From Rossellomorea pakistanensis (GTDB lineage Bacteria; Bacillota; Bacilli; Bacillales; Bacillaceae_B), in assembly GCF_016908495.1 (NCBI RefSeq), contig NZ_JAFBDZ010000001.1, positions 620,001-684,000 on the forward strand: 64,000 nt of DNA, given 5' to 3'. The position numbers were made by a program, and so were the translations under genes. Under the pieces are notes generated by a model. That model saw only the letters and a program-made list of their open reading frames with translations. It did not search any database and had not been told where the DNA came from. Position 1 is the first letter of the stretch. The number at the start of each line of letters is the position of its first letter. Positions 1 through 10,010 of this stretch are shown here, piece after piece.

Positions 1-379
1 CTGACCATTGTAATATCTTTTCACCGATTCCACTGCCTTTATAATCACGATGAGTAACCAATCGATGAAGGTACATAACATCGTCTTGCTCACTTTCATG
101 ACCCCAAATCCCTATATCCCATTCATTTGGCTTATTTTCAAGTGTAACGGATGCAACGGCTCTATCGTCGATATAAAAAATATAAGTATTCCCATTCTTT
201 ATACTATCCATTATTTCATTTAGATTCCCCTCAAGATCTTCTATGTAATAATCCCACTGTCTTAAATCTTTTCCTTTTAACCATATGGCGGCTTTAACAA
301 GTAACGATGTAACTAAGTTTATATCATCTAAAGCGGCTTTTCTCACTTCTAAATTTGATAATATAGGATTACTTTTCAC
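1..379 (-). CDS. GNAT-family N-acetyltransferase, 3'-truncated by window edge
   Basis: A reading frame opens at a GTG (377-379) preceded by AAGGAGG at 7-8 nt and runs off the left edge without a stop, giving 126 visible codons. The last visible part holds the GNAT acetyl-CoA loop YKGSGIGEKIL (Q/RxxGxG/A type) after the strand MYLHRLVTH, so this is the N-terminal two thirds of a single-domain acetyltransferase. An ATG a few bases upstream of the GTG is out of frame and stops after five codons. The substrate cannot be told. Confidence 0.8.
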   Translation of the reverse strand, partial: MKSNPILSNLEVRKAALDDINLVTSLLVKAAIWLKGKDLRQWDYYIEDLEGNLNEIMDSIKNGNTYIFYIDDRAVASVTLENKPNEWDIGIWGHESEQDDVMYLHRLVTHRDYKGSGIGEKILQWS

Positions 380-515
380 TTAACATTCCTCCTTCTTTAA
401 TAACTTCAGCAAAAGAAAGGAGAATCCTTCATCAATACATAAATAATAAGTTCGAAACCACAAATCATCCAGATATTAGACTTGTCTTTTGATAAGGAGA
501 TTTGAACCTTAAGAA

Positions 516-1391
516 TCATCTTTTTTCTTCATTTTCACCATTTAAATAGGTCCATCCATCTTTCTGATAAATGACTCTTTCCTTCATAAGTTTTCCTAAT
601 GCTCTTTTAAACGATGCTTTACTCATTTGAAATCGATCTTTTATTTCTTCAGGTAAGCTTTTATCACTAAATGGCATTGAACCCTTTCTTTGGTGTAGGT
701 AAGCAAGAATCGTTTCTGAGTCATCGTCCATTTTATCTTGCTTTAATGGTAGAAAAGAAACATTTAAACTACCGTCCTCTTTAACATCAATGACTCTTCC
801 AGTTACCAGTTCACCAAGTCTTGGTTCAGATTTACGTTGACTTTCATGAATAAAACAACGATAACCTTGTTCTGATAATACATATGTACCAACCTTTAAC
901 AATCGATAAACCCTGCCGGAAATCGTTGCTTTCATCATCTCCTTAGAAGCTTTTCTAGCAATTTGACCAATAATATTCTCAGTTGCTAGACGACCGTATA
1001 ATCGTTCGTTTTTATCCGTTTTTAATGATATATAGAGTTGATCGCCTACTGCTGGCCATAATGATTCGAAAATAGGTAGGTCATCAGCTGAAATTAATAT
1101 ATCCTTCGTTAATCCTATTGAAACGAACACACCTAAATCAGGTGCCACATCCACAACCTCTGCCCAGCTATATGAACCAATTTGGACCTTAGGAATTCGC
1201 ATTGTTGCAGCAAGTCGAACTTCTTTATCGTGAAATAAAAAAACTTTTACATTATCGCCCACTTCAATATCATCTGTTATCTCAGATTGATGAAGCAGCA
1301 CATCCTCATCATTATTAGTTAAAAAATATCCAAAAGGAACTTCTCGATCTACCATTAAAGTTTCGACTGTTCCGACCTGTAGTCTTGGCAT
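516..1391 (-). CDS. cvfB: CvfB/YitL-like S1-domain RNA-binding protein
   Basis: 291 residues beginning MPRLQVGTVETLMV, with AAGGAGG correctly placed upstream. It has three S1/OB-like segments (about residues 1-60, 70-140 and 155-215) followed by a winged-helix segment (about 225-285, LPEEIKDRFQMSKASFKRAL), the order of the CvfB family (YitL in B. subtilis). CvfB in staphylococci binds RNA and affects virulence gene expression; the role in a non-pathogen is unclear. The gene appears monocistronic, on the same strand as the acetyltransferase upstream of the window edge. Confidence 0.92.
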   Translation of the reverse strand: MPRLQVGTVETLMVDREVPFGYFLTNNDEDVLLHQSEITDDIEVGDNVKVFLFHDKEVRLAATMRIPKVQIGSYSWAEVVDVAPDLGVFVSIGLTKDILISADDLPIFESLWPAVGDQLYISLKTDKNERLYGRLATENIIGQIARKASKEMMKATISGRVYRLLKVGTYVLSEQGYRCFIHESQRKSEPRLGELVTGRVIDVKEDGSLNVSFLPLKQDKMDDDSETILAYLHQRKGSMPFSDKSLPEEIKDRFQMSKASFKRALGKLMKERVIYQKDGWTYLNGENEEKR

Positions 1392-1566
1392 ATTCCAATA
1401 TCCTCCTTAAAATTCTCGTTTCTTACTATCATATCCTGTTCACCATAAATTAAAGCATTTTAAATCTATCATTTTTTCATGAAATAATATAGACCTTAAT
1501 GATATTTCTAAATAATAATCTATCCTAATTTATTTACATACCTAAAATTTATACGCTCAAAACTTG

Positions 1567-1608
1567 AAAATAGGTCAGGGACCATATCAATGGATCCTGA
1601 CCTATTTT
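1567..1608 (-). terminator. Hairpin terminator after the MFS gene
   Basis: Perfect 13-bp arms (1567-1579 and 1596-1608, AAAATAGGTCAGG with its complement) flank a 16-nt loop, ending 7 bp from the stop codon of the MFS gene. The GGTCAGG core recurs in other intergenic hairpins of this window. Confidence 0.85.
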
Positions 1609-1615
1609 GAACAAT

Positions 1616-2854
1616 TTAACGCCAATTTCTTACCTCATGGTCTGACGGAAGGAATGTTGTAAGAATACCAAGTAGCGGTAAGAAACTACATAATACCATA
1701 ATGAATCGAATGCTAAATAAATCAGCTAAACTTCCAAATAAAACAGCACCCACAGCACCCATACCAAATGCCAACCCAACTGTTAATCCTGATACCATAC
1801 CAATTTTCTGTGGTAAGAGTTCTTGTGCATAAACGACAGTCACACTAAAGCTTGAAGAAAGAATGAATCCAATGGCAAAGAAAAAAGGAATCACCAATGA
1901 AAGCGGAAGATATGGCAGGATTAGTGTTAATGGAGCTGAACCTAACATAGAAAAGAAAATAATATTCCGTTTTCCAAAACGGTCAGCTAATGGACCACCC
2001 AAAAATGTACCTAATACACCTGCAAGCATAAAGATGAAAATATATACTTGGGCTCCTTTTATGGACAGTCCATAATCTTCAATAAGATAAAACTGATAAT
2101 AGTTGGATATCCCTGCACCGTACCATGAACGGGCAAAAATTAAAAATAATATAAGCAGAATGGCAGTCTTAATTTTGCGATGTATTTTTTGGGATGAATG
2201 ATCATTTGTTTTATTTTGTGTAGATCTCTTTCTATTTTTCACTTTTTCTTTATACCATCTTGAAACATTAAAAAGAACAATGATTCCAACAAAAGCCGCG
2301 ATTGTAAACCAAAGGGCACCCTTCTGTCCTAATGGAACAAATATAAACGCTGTTATGATAGGGGCTAACGACTGGCCAGTATTTCCACCAACTTGATAAA
2401 TCGATTGTGCAAGCCCACGTTTATTACCAGCAGCCATATAAGCTACCCTTGACCCTTCCGGATGAAAGATTGCTGACCCCAGTCCTATAAAAAGGACTGA
2501 AAATAGAATCCATATAAAGTTCTGAGATAAAGCAAAGCCCACTAAACCTGCTAAACTAAATATCATTCCTAGTGGAAGAAGAAATGGTCGGGCGCGAATA
2601 TCCGCATAAAAACCGAATACTGGTTGTAGTAATGAAGATGTCATATTTAAAACAAAGGCAATCCAACCAATTTGTGTATAACTTAAATTTAACGATCTCT
2701 CAATGATTGGAAACATTGCCGGTACAACTGCTTGAAGAGTATCATTAATAAAATGACCTGAACTAATAGCAAATAAAACACCATAAAAGGTGATCATTTG
2801 TTTAGGATGTTGTTTTGTTAAAGGAACTCCCATTTCGCCACCCGCTTTTTTCAT
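1616..2854 (-). CDS. MFS transporter, fosmidomycin-resistance (Fsr) type
   Basis: 412 residues with about 12 hydrophobic helices and a central cytoplasmic loop rich in K/R (about residues 195-230). The N-terminal stretch SSGHFINDTLQAVVPAMFP and the GSAIFHPEGSRVAY segment are typical of Fsr-like major facilitator exporters. The upstream ATG has no good ribosome site; the internal ATG at 2833 follows GGGTGG and is a possible start. Substrate is unproven: Fsr pumps fosmidomycin in E. coli, but Bacillus relatives are uncharacterised. Confidence 0.88.
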   Translation of the reverse strand: MKKAGGEMGVPLTKQHPKQMITFYGVLFAISSGHFINDTLQAVVPAMFPIIERSLNLSYTQIGWIAFVLNMTSSLLQPVFGFYADIRARPFLLPLGMIFSLAGLVGFALSQNFIWILFSVLFIGLGSAIFHPEGSRVAYMAAGNKRGLAQSIYQVGGNTGQSLAPIITAFIFVPLGQKGALWFTIAAFVGIIVLFNVSRWYKEKVKNRKRSTQNKTNDHSSQKIHRKIKTAILLILFLIFARSWYGAGISNYYQFYLIEDYGLSIKGAQVYIFIFMLAGVLGTFLGGPLADRFGKRNIIFFSMLGSAPLTLILPYLPLSLVIPFFFAIGFILSSSFSVTVVYAQELLPQKIGMVSGLTVGLAFGMGAVGAVLFGSLADLFSIRFIMVLCSFLPLLGILTTFLPSDHEVRNWR

Positions 2855-2965
2855 AATATTTAGTAACTCTAAATATTATATAGGATAGCAGAAATGTTGA
2901 ATAGCCCTAACAAAAGGATTATAAAATGTTAACCACATAACCATGGGTCTATTATGAAATAGAAG

Positions 2966-3055
2966 AAGGCTATCCCCAAAGGACCAGGACCCACATCATT
3001 AGCCCATCTACTCGATGAAGCTGTAATACCTGCTCCTTTATTTTAGGACAGCCGT
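2966..3055. repeat. Palindromic intergenic element with GGCTATCC/GGACAGCC ends (family A)
   Basis: An imperfect ~90-bp palindrome bounded by GGCTATCC (2968) and GGACAGCC (3046-3053), lying just after the YhcN-like gene on the minus strand. Related elements lie at 10200, 16926, 52117 and 60801. It may also serve as a terminator. Confidence 0.6.
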
Positions 3056-3113
3056 CTATTTATAGAATGAAAATAGTTTTTTTCTCCTATTATCATTTTA
3101 TTTCTAAAATTTA

Positions 3114-3614
3114 TTATCTTGCGTCAGGAAAAACCCGTTGAATCATATTTCCTAATTCTTCTGCTAAACCTTCTATCGGATCTCCTTCTCTAACGCGATC
3201 TCCATAGTTTCTCATGCTGTCAATAAAATCGGGATTTGTTGAAACATTTACATTTTCAATATTTTTATCTGTTGACCTTACAGTATCAGCAATTCTTTTC
3301 TCTAGTTCGTCTGTCATTTTATTGTCTGTGTCATTTCCTTTTAAATCTGCTGCAACAAATGCATTATTTTCTGTTGTTAAGACATAAGCCCGCTCAACTT
3401 CTTTAATATTTGTCACTTTGTCAGCCGCTTTTTCGGCAATATCATATTCATTATTATTATCCTGGTTACCCATTTGATCATCACCAGTATAATTTACATT
3501 TTGAAAGTCTGTATCATTATTATTGTCAAGACTCTCTTCATTATCGTTCGCTCCACATGCTCCTAGCATAAGGATCAATAGTAAACTCGAACCTGCAGTT
3601 AACATTTTCTTCAT
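3114..3614 (-). CDS. YhcN/YlaJ-family sporulation lipoprotein
   Basis: 166 residues. A signal peptide ends in the lipobox LGAC (cysteine about residue 20), followed by an Asn/Asp-rich linker (about 25-58) and then the YhcN/YlaJ domain (about 60-166; EKAADKVTNIKEVERAYVL and an AADLKG segment). Relatives are made in the forespore and sit in the inner spore membrane; effects on germination or outgrowth are reported for some. AAAGGAGG lies 8 nt before the ATG. Single-gene unit. Confidence 0.88.
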   Translation of the reverse strand: MKKMLTAGSSLLLILMLGACGANDNEESLDNNNDTDFQNVNYTGDDQMGNQDNNNEYDIAEKAADKVTNIKEVERAYVLTTENNAFVAADLKGNDTDNKMTDELEKRIADTVRSTDKNIENVNVSTNPDFIDSMRNYGDRVREGDPIEGLAEELGNMIQRVFPDAR

Positions 3615-3704
3615 GATTAGTACCTCCTTTAAGTTTCAAGTATAGACTTTCCAATAAATCAACACTTTATGTATAAAAAACTAAATTTCCCCTTAAAGAT
3701 TTTG

Positions 3705-3870
3705 CTTGTTTCGTAAACAGTGTTGTTATTTGTAAAGGAGTTAGTTGTTTGGAGCAGAAGGCTGCTTGCTTTTCGTAGGGCAAGCGGTGAGATCCTTCCG
3801 CTCCAAACAACCTTTTCACAAAAAAATTTATGTTCTTAAAAACAACAATCTTTTAGAAAATAGCCAAAAC
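3705..3870. repeat. Dispersed element, copy 1 (family C), with internal GTTTGGAGC palindrome
   Basis: Ends carry TTTCGTAAACAGTGTTGTTATT on the left and AACAATCTTTTAGAAAATAGCC on the right. An inner palindrome GTTGTTTGGAGC ... GCTCCAAACAAC spans about 3747-3811. A second, shorter copy with the same ends lies at 27062-27180. No open reading frame inside; mobile but non-coding in character. Confidence 0.65.
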
Positions 3871-3940
3871 TTTTAAACATAATACATATAGCTAAAGGGA
3901 AGATAAAGAAGTAAGTATTGGAGTTGGAGGGGATTAAATA

Positions 3941-4666
3941 ATGGTTTCGGCAGCCCTTTGGGGTGGACTAGCGAGTATTTCCTTATTAATTGGAGCATTA
4001 ATGGGTATATATCTAAAAATCCCAAAAATATACATTGCATTTATTATGGCGTTTGGAACTGGAATTTTAATCGGTGCCGCCACTTTCGATTTACTCCTCC
4101 ATGCTTTACACGAAAGCGGAATCGTTCTTGCAGGGATTTCATTTTTAATTGGAGCATTAGTATTCACGATCGTTGAAGTTATGTTAAACAAAAAAGGTGG
4201 TAGTGATAGAAAACGGTCAAAGAAAAATCCTACAGGTCATTCAGGAATGGCCATATATGCTGGGACATTGTTGGATGCAATTCCAGAATCGATTATCATT
4301 GGAGTCAGTTTATTAAGTAATAGTCATGTCAATTGGTTGTTTGTTGTTGCTATTTTTATAAGTAATTTACCGGAATCACTCTCAAGTTCAGTAGGTTTAA
4401 AACTTGATCATTATTCGAACCGAAAGATTCTAGGGCTTTGGACAAGTGTTGTCATTGTTTCTTCCATATGTTCATTAATTGGGTACGTCTTTTTAAAAAA
4501 TGCCTCAGAACAGTTTCTAACAAGCATTGGTGCGTTTGGCGCTGGTGCATTAATTTCAATGGTTTGCACTACTATGCTACCAGAAGCATTTGAAGAGAGT
4601 GGACCGATTGTTGGATTTATAACTTCCCTTGGACTCATATTTTCATTATTTCTGACACAAATTTGA
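3941..4666 (+). CDS. ZIP-family divalent metal transporter
   Basis: 241 residues with about eight hydrophobic helices, a Lys/Arg-rich loop near residues 85-100 in place of the usual His-rich loop, and the ZIP metal-site motifs HSGMAIYAGTLLDAIPES and NLPESLSSSVG. ZIP proteins take up Zn, Fe or Mn across the cytoplasmic membrane; the exact metal cannot be told. GGAGGGG lies 8 nt before the ATG. The gene stands alone and is followed by a hairpin. Confidence 0.88.
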   Translation: MVSAALWGGLASISLLIGALMGIYLKIPKIYIAFIMAFGTGILIGAATFDLLLHALHESGIVLAGISFLIGALVFTIVEVMLNKKGGSDRKRSKKNPTGHSGMAIYAGTLLDAIPESIIIGVSLLSNSHVNWLFVVAIFISNLPESLSSSVGLKLDHYSNRKILGLWTSVVIVSSICSLIGYVFLKNASEQFLTSIGAFGAGALISMVCTTMLPEAFEESGPIVGFITSLGLIFSLFLTQI

Positions 4667-4683
4667 ATAAGTAAAACAACTAT

Positions 4684-4752
4684 AATATAGGAACCACAAC
4701 ATAAAATAAGGAGGATTTTATCCTATATTTCTACTTAAGTGGTTCCTATATT
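4684..4752 (+). terminator. Hairpin after the ZIP gene
   Basis: 14-bp perfect arms, AATATAGGAACCAC (4684-4697) and its complement (4739-4752), enclose a second small stem. It separates two convergent genes and could work in both directions. Confidence 0.75.
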
Positions 4753-4775
4753 GAAAAGTAATTCAATACTGTTTA

Positions 4776-6692
4776 TTAATTGTCCTCTTCTATCGTAAGT
4801 CCTTCTATATGTTTTTTCTTCATTCGATTTGCTTTTTTTCGGTTTTCTTTTGATTTGAATACAATATCAAAATCATATCCATCTGGATACATTTCTTCTG
4901 CAGATATATAGAGTTTCAATCGTTTATGATTATACGTCTCTTTTTTTCCTTTTACTTGAACAACATAATTTCCGGTAGAATCTGGACCATTGTAAACAAT
5001 TCCATTTTCGCCTGTAGAGATTTGAACGTTATCTCCTAATTTGAATAGGTTTACCTTTTCAATCGGTTCCTTTTGAGCTTTCTTTTTCTTGGCATATCGA
5101 TTGACAATCACTTGTTTTTCTATTTCGCGGTCATCTAAATAGGTATGATCATATGCCTTCGTTTCCTTGTAGGTAAAGTAGTGAGCATTTTCTATTATTT
5201 TTGGATGCATTCCTAATTTTAGTGCAATAGCAAATGCCTGACTATCTCCTCCTTTTCCTAATTGAAGTCTATAGGTTGGCTTTAAAGTCTCCAAATTAAA
5301 TTCCATTGAACCATTGATAAAGCCCTCATGTTGCTCTGCATATTCTTTGATTTCACTATAATGAGTGGTCGCAAATAACGTGACACCCTTTTCATATAAC
5401 TGTTTAAGAATGGCTGTTGCAAGACCCATTCCCTCACTTGGATCTGTACCTGAACCTACTTCATCAAGCAATACTAAACTGTTCTCATTCGCCATTTTTA
5501 AAATCTCAATAATGTTTTGTATATGAGAACTAAAAGTACTCAAATTCTGTTCGATGCTTTGCCCGTCACCTATATCTAATAAGATTTTCTGATATATGCT
5601 CACTTCAGTACCTTCATCAGTTGGAATCAATAATCCGCATTGAACCATTAATGTTAATAGCCCTACTGTTTTAATGGTTACTGTTTTTCCCCCAGTATTA
5701 GGACCGGTTATAATCAAGGCACTCTGTTCCTTTCCCACTTCTAATGTTAATGGGATTGCATCTTTCCCTAATAATGGATGCCGTGCATTTTTTAATCGAA
5801 TATATCCACTATCATTAACTAATACTTTTCGGCCATTAATAAAGCGTCCATATTTTGCTTTGGCGAAGAGGACATCATAATGTACCATTGTTTCAACTGC
5901 TATTTTAATGGTTTTTTGATGTTGTTCAACTAAACCAGTTAAATAAAACAACACTTGGTCGATTACAGCTTCTTCTTCCATTTTTAAAAATTGTATTTGA
6001 TCTTGTTGTAACGCCACCTCTTCCGGTTCAACATATACGGTAGAACCGGAGGCAGAGGTATCTAATATAGTTCCTTTGATTTTCCCTTTATATTCTTTTT
6101 TGATGGGAACAACAAATCGTCCACCTCTTAGACTCACAATATTCTCTTGTAGAAATGGTTTGTATTTTTTTGACTTTAAAATATGCTGAACCTTCTCCTT
6201 AAGACGCTCTTCTCCTATAGAGATTTGTTTTCTTACTTTCAATAGTTCTTTGCTCGCATAATCGTCAACGGTTCCATTTCGAATACAACGCTGAATTTCT
6301 GCTGCTAGCTCAGGGAGATCCTCAATCGAGTAAACATAAGTAGTTACCCTGGGTGCTAGGAATTCTTTATCTTTCATAAATCGCTTTAATTTATGGCATG
6401 CATCTAAGAAATAGTAAATCTTCGTTAAATGATCTGGCCTTAATGCAACCCCTTTATTCAAACCCTCTAATAATCTTTCTATACCATCCAAAGCATGAAT
6501 TGGAACCGAAGTGCTTTTCTCTAAGATCCCAACAGCTTCTTCGACCTCATCCATCCAGGAACATATTTGATTTAGATTTTGCGAAGCTTTCATTTCATTA
6601 ATCATATTCTTCCCACTGTCAGTTAACGCAAAATCACTGATCCGACACTTAATCTTGTTAAATTCTAGACTTTGAAATGTTTTTGCATTCAA
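4776..6692 (-). CDS. MutS2-like ATPase lacking the Smr domain
   Basis: 638 residues from a TTG start (6690-6692) chosen because AAAGGAGG sits 8 nt upstream; the longer frame has no ribosome site. The N-terminal part (KTFQSLEFNKIKCRIS) and the lever/clamp region are MutS2-like. The ATPase has Walker A GPNTGGKT (about residue 330) and Walker B LVLLDEVGSGTDP (about 408). The C-terminus has a KOW-like strand-rich part (LGDNVQISTGENGIVYN) and a basic tail, but no Smr nuclease domain, so it is about 150 residues shorter than standard MutS2. B. subtilis MutS2 recognises collided ribosomes. A leader with a 7-codon uORF and two terminators precedes the gene, which fits translation-linked control. Mismatch repair is unlikely. 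Confidence 0.88.
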   Translation of the reverse strand: MNAKTFQSLEFNKIKCRISDFALTDSGKNMINEMKASQNLNQICSWMDEVEEAVGILEKSTSVPIHALDGIERLLEGLNKGVALRPDHLTKIYYFLDACHKLKRFMKDKEFLAPRVTTYVYSIEDLPELAAEIQRCIRNGTVDDYASKELLKVRKQISIGEERLKEKVQHILKSKKYKPFLQENIVSLRGGRFVVPIKKEYKGKIKGTILDTSASGSTVYVEPEEVALQQDQIQFLKMEEEAVIDQVLFYLTGLVEQHQKTIKIAVETMVHYDVLFAKAKYGRFINGRKVLVNDSGYIRLKNARHPLLGKDAIPLTLEVGKEQSALIITGPNTGGKTVTIKTVGLLTLMVQCGLLIPTDEGTEVSIYQKILLDIGDGQSIEQNLSTFSSHIQNIIEILKMANENSLVLLDEVGSGTDPSEGMGLATAILKQLYEKGVTLFATTHYSEIKEYAEQHEGFINGSMEFNLETLKPTYRLQLGKGGDSQAFAIALKLGMHPKIIENAHYFTYKETKAYDHTYLDDREIEKQVIVNRYAKKKKAQKEPIEKVNLFKLGDNVQISTGENGIVYNGPDSTGNYVVQVKGKKETYNHKRLKLYISAEEMYPDGYDFDIVFKSKENRKKANRMKKKHIEGLTIEEDN

Positions 6693-6712
6693 TTTTAGTT
6701 CCTCCTTTAAGA

Positions 6713-6751
6713 TAAAAAAAGACCACAATGAACAATGTTCATTGTGGTCTT
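6713..6751 (-). terminator. Intrinsic terminator T2 in the leader of the MutS2-like gene
   Basis: A perfect 15-bp stem (AAGACCACAATGAAC, 3-nt loop, complement) is followed by seven T on the minus strand and ends only a few bases before the ribosome site of the MutS2-like gene. No gene ends here, so it must act inside that gene's own leader. Its loop region CATTGTTC is complementary to GAACAATG at about 6856-6863. Confidence 0.85.
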
Positions 6752-6799
6752 ATTAACCATAATAATGTCTACATTCGATTGGTGCACAAAAAGGTACAC

Positions 6800-6825
6800 A
6801 AAAAAACTGTGTTCTTTAACACAGT
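6800..6825 (-). terminator. Intrinsic terminator T1 in the leader of the MutS2-like gene
   Basis: On the minus strand ACTGTGTT-AAAG-AACACAGT forms an 8-bp stem followed by a run of seven T. With T2 it makes a double stop between the uORF and the coding region. Confidence 0.8.
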
Positions 6826-6958
6826 GGTTGTAGGCATAAAATGTTTATGCGATGACCATTGTTCTTAACCTACATTCTTTGAGCATACTTGAATAAACGT
6901 ATTAACATACGTTATTTGATGACATACTCAGTAAGAATGTCCGTATGAAATTAACGGA

Positions 6959-6982
6959 TTAGTTAAGAACGACACCTAACAT
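6959..6982 (-). CDS. Leader peptide MLGVVLN (uORF) upstream of the MutS2-like gene
   Basis: Seven codons from ATG (6980-6982) to TAA, with AAAGGAG 8 nt upstream, about 40 nt after the predicted transcription start. Codons 5-7 (GTTCTTAAC, 6962-6970) are perfectly complementary to GTTAAGAAC at 6861-6869, so a ribosome paused on the uORF would break a long leader hairpin. An overlapping ATG just upstream has only 1 nt between it and the same ribosome site and is less likely. I infer a regulatory leader; translation is not proven. Confidence 0.65.
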   Translation of the reverse strand: MLGVVLN

Positions 6983-7029
6983 AAAACATACTCCTTTTAT
7001 AAAAAACAATTTTGAAATTACTCCATTAC

Positions 7030-7058
7030 ATCTTATTAAATATCGTTTATCTTGTCAA
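7030..7058 (-). promoter_or_regulatory. SigA-type promoter for the uORF/MutS2-like transcript
   Basis: Consensus TTGACA (7053-7058), 17-bp spacer, TAAGAT (7030-7035). Transcription would start near 7023, about 330 nt before the coding region, so the whole uORF and both terminators lie in the leader. Confidence 0.75.
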
Positions 7059-7060
7059 CA

Positions 7061-7339
7061 TTATTTAAATAAATCATAGCGCCGTTTCAGTTCTTCCGGT
7101 GCCATTTTTACAATCTGTTGGAATATCAACGCAAATACCGCAAGATCATCAACAATACCAAATAGAATCAAATAGTCCGGGATGATATCTAATGGAACTA
7201 TTATGTACACTGCCAATAATCCTATAGAAAGAATCTTTTTACTGAAGTTCACTTCCTTTGATTTAAAAAACGCAATCAAAAATGGGATGGATTTTCTTAT
7301 ATTAAACAAGAATCGTATTCTTTTTAAAAACTTGCTCAT
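7061..7339 (-). CDS. YkvA-like DUF1232 membrane protein
   Basis: 92 residues with the DUF1232 core (LLAVYIIVPLDIIPDYLILFGIVDDLAV, about residues 42-70): a hydrophobic hairpin around a PLDxIPD motif. The molecular role is unknown. The stop lies 3 bp before the promoter of the MutS2-like transcript, so some read-through into that leader is possible. Confidence 0.85.
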   Translation of the reverse strand: MSKFLKRIRFLFNIRKSIPFLIAFFKSKEVNFSKKILSIGLLAVYIIVPLDIIPDYLILFGIVDDLAVFALIFQQIVKMAPEELKRRYDLFK

Positions 7340-7413
7340 ACCATCACTTCCTTAAAGGTTAATTTTTCAGTTCCATTATTACTTTACCCTAATAGATAAA
7401 AATAGTCATTTAG

Positions 7414-9075
<1,662 letters not shown>

Positions 9076-9083
9076 CAATAAAA

Positions 9084-9131
9084 AATGCGATTCATGGAAG
9101 TAGTTTACGATCACTTCTTATGAATCGCATT
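9084..9131 (+). terminator. Terminator after the ykpA-like gene
   Basis: 12-bp arms AATGCGATTCAT (9084-9095) and its complement (9120-9131) with a second inner stem (GAAGT/ACTTC) and T-rich DNA beyond. Confidence 0.85.
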
Positions 9132-9153
9132 GATTTTTATCTAGAACTTTAAC

Positions 9154-9330
9154 TTAAATCCAACGAAACTTAGGTTTCCCCTCTTCGTTCGTTTCATCTT
9201 CCATTTCTTCTCTATCTAGTGATGAACCTTTCCAGAAGAATTCCCAAATCGTATCTTTCGGGGTCTCTTCTTGTTCTAAATCGGTTTTCTTTTGTTCTAC
9301 CTTATCAACGACTTTCTTTTTCTTGACCAT
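9154..9330 (-). CDS. Small hypothetical protein, 58 aa
   Basis: Starts MVKKKKVV at 9330, where AAAGGAGG lies 9 nt upstream; the longer frame lacks a site. A Lys-rich N-terminus is followed by an acidic middle with a WEFFWKGSSLD segment and the end PKFRWI. It looks like a conserved Bacillaceae orphan; no function is recognised. Confidence 0.65.
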   Translation of the reverse strand: MVKKKKVVDKVEQKKTDLEQEETPKDTIWEFFWKGSSLDREEMEDETNEEGKPKFRWI

Positions 9331-9444
9331 TCTAACAATCCTCCTTTCCATCTTAAACAATACATACTATTCACAAAAAGGAATATCGTTTAAAGGAAAT
9401 TCAACTAAAGTTTTATTCCTTTATCTATTCCGTTCCCAAAGAAA

Positions 9445-9476
9445 AATGGGACTGACCCTTGTAGGTCAGTCCCATT
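9445..9476 (-). terminator. Terminator after the ydjO-like gene
   Basis: 13-bp perfect arms (AATGGGACTGACC and its complement) around a 6-nt loop, followed on the minus strand by TTTTTCTTT. Confidence 0.85.
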
Positions 9477-9487
9477 ACGATAATAAT

Positions 9488-9691
9488 TTATTTCGTGCTT
9501 GGATGTGGATTATCGACTACTTGCAAAACTTTAGTTGAGGATTCCATTTCGCTTTGACAAAGAGGACAAAGTGGATCTTCTTCGCTTTTGAAATTGTCAC
9601 GAATCCACCCTTTACAATCTTCAGCTGTACAGCACCAAATTTTGGTTTCTTCTGTTTTGATTTCTTCTTCATTTCTTCTGCCAAATGCCAT
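9488..9691 (-). CDS. ydjO: YdjO-like cold-inducible zinc-ribbon protein
   Basis: 67 residues from MAFGRRNEEEIKTEETK; ATG at 9691 with AAGGAGG 9 nt upstream decides between two overlapping frames. Two cysteine pairs (WCCTAEDC and PLCPLCQSEM) suggest a zinc ribbon. B. subtilis YdjO is cold-induced; function unknown. It lies directly downstream of the cold-shock gene but is separated from it by a terminator. Confidence 0.85.
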   Translation of the reverse strand: MAFGRRNEEEIKTEETKIWCCTAEDCKGWIRDNFKSEEDPLCPLCQSEMESSTKVLQVVDNPHPSTK

Positions 9692-9718
9692 AGGATATGA
9701 CCTCCTTGTATCGTTACA

Positions 9719-9752
9719 AAAATAGCTACCCAAATCATAGGGTAGCTATTTT
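9719..9752 (-). terminator. Terminator after the cold-shock gene
   Basis: 13-bp perfect arms AAAATAGCTACCC (9719-9731) and complement (9740-9752) with an 8-nt loop. Confidence 0.85.
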
Positions 9753-9771
9753 ATATCTAAGCAGACCGTTA

Positions 9772-9972
9772 TTATAATTTTACAACGTTTGCTGCTTGAG
9801 GACCACGGTTACCTTCAACAACTTCAAATTCTACACGTTGACCTTCGTCAAGTGATTTGAAGCCTTCACCAGTGATAGCACTGAAGTGTACGAATACGTC
9901 GTTTTCGCCTTCGATTTCGATGAATCCGAATCCTTTTTCTGCGTTAAACCATTTAACTGTACCTTGTTTCAT
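9772..9972 (-). CDS. Cold-shock protein (CspB/CspD family)
   Basis: 66 residues, [19 protein letters not shown], with both RNP motifs (KGFGFI and VFVHF). Csp proteins bind single-stranded RNA and DNA and keep mRNA unfolded in the cold. GGAGG lies 8 nt before the ATG. A promoter at 10136-10163 gives a 5' UTR of roughly 155 nt holding a very stable hairpin, as expected of temperature-controlled csp genes. It is closest to CspB/CspD of B. subtilis; the paralogue cannot be assigned. Confidence 0.93.
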   Translation of the reverse strand: MKQGTVKWFNAEKGFGFIEIEGENDVFVHFSAITGEGFKSLDEGQRVEFEVVEGNRGPQAANVVKL

Positions 9973-10010
9973 GAATAGAAACCTCCAAAAATAAATAAAA
10001 AATTAATATG

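Noticed and set aside
9517-9738. 73-aa ORF overlapping ydjO in another frame
   Set aside because: The YdjO frame has the zinc-ribbon cysteines and the AAGGAGG site; the other frame has neither.
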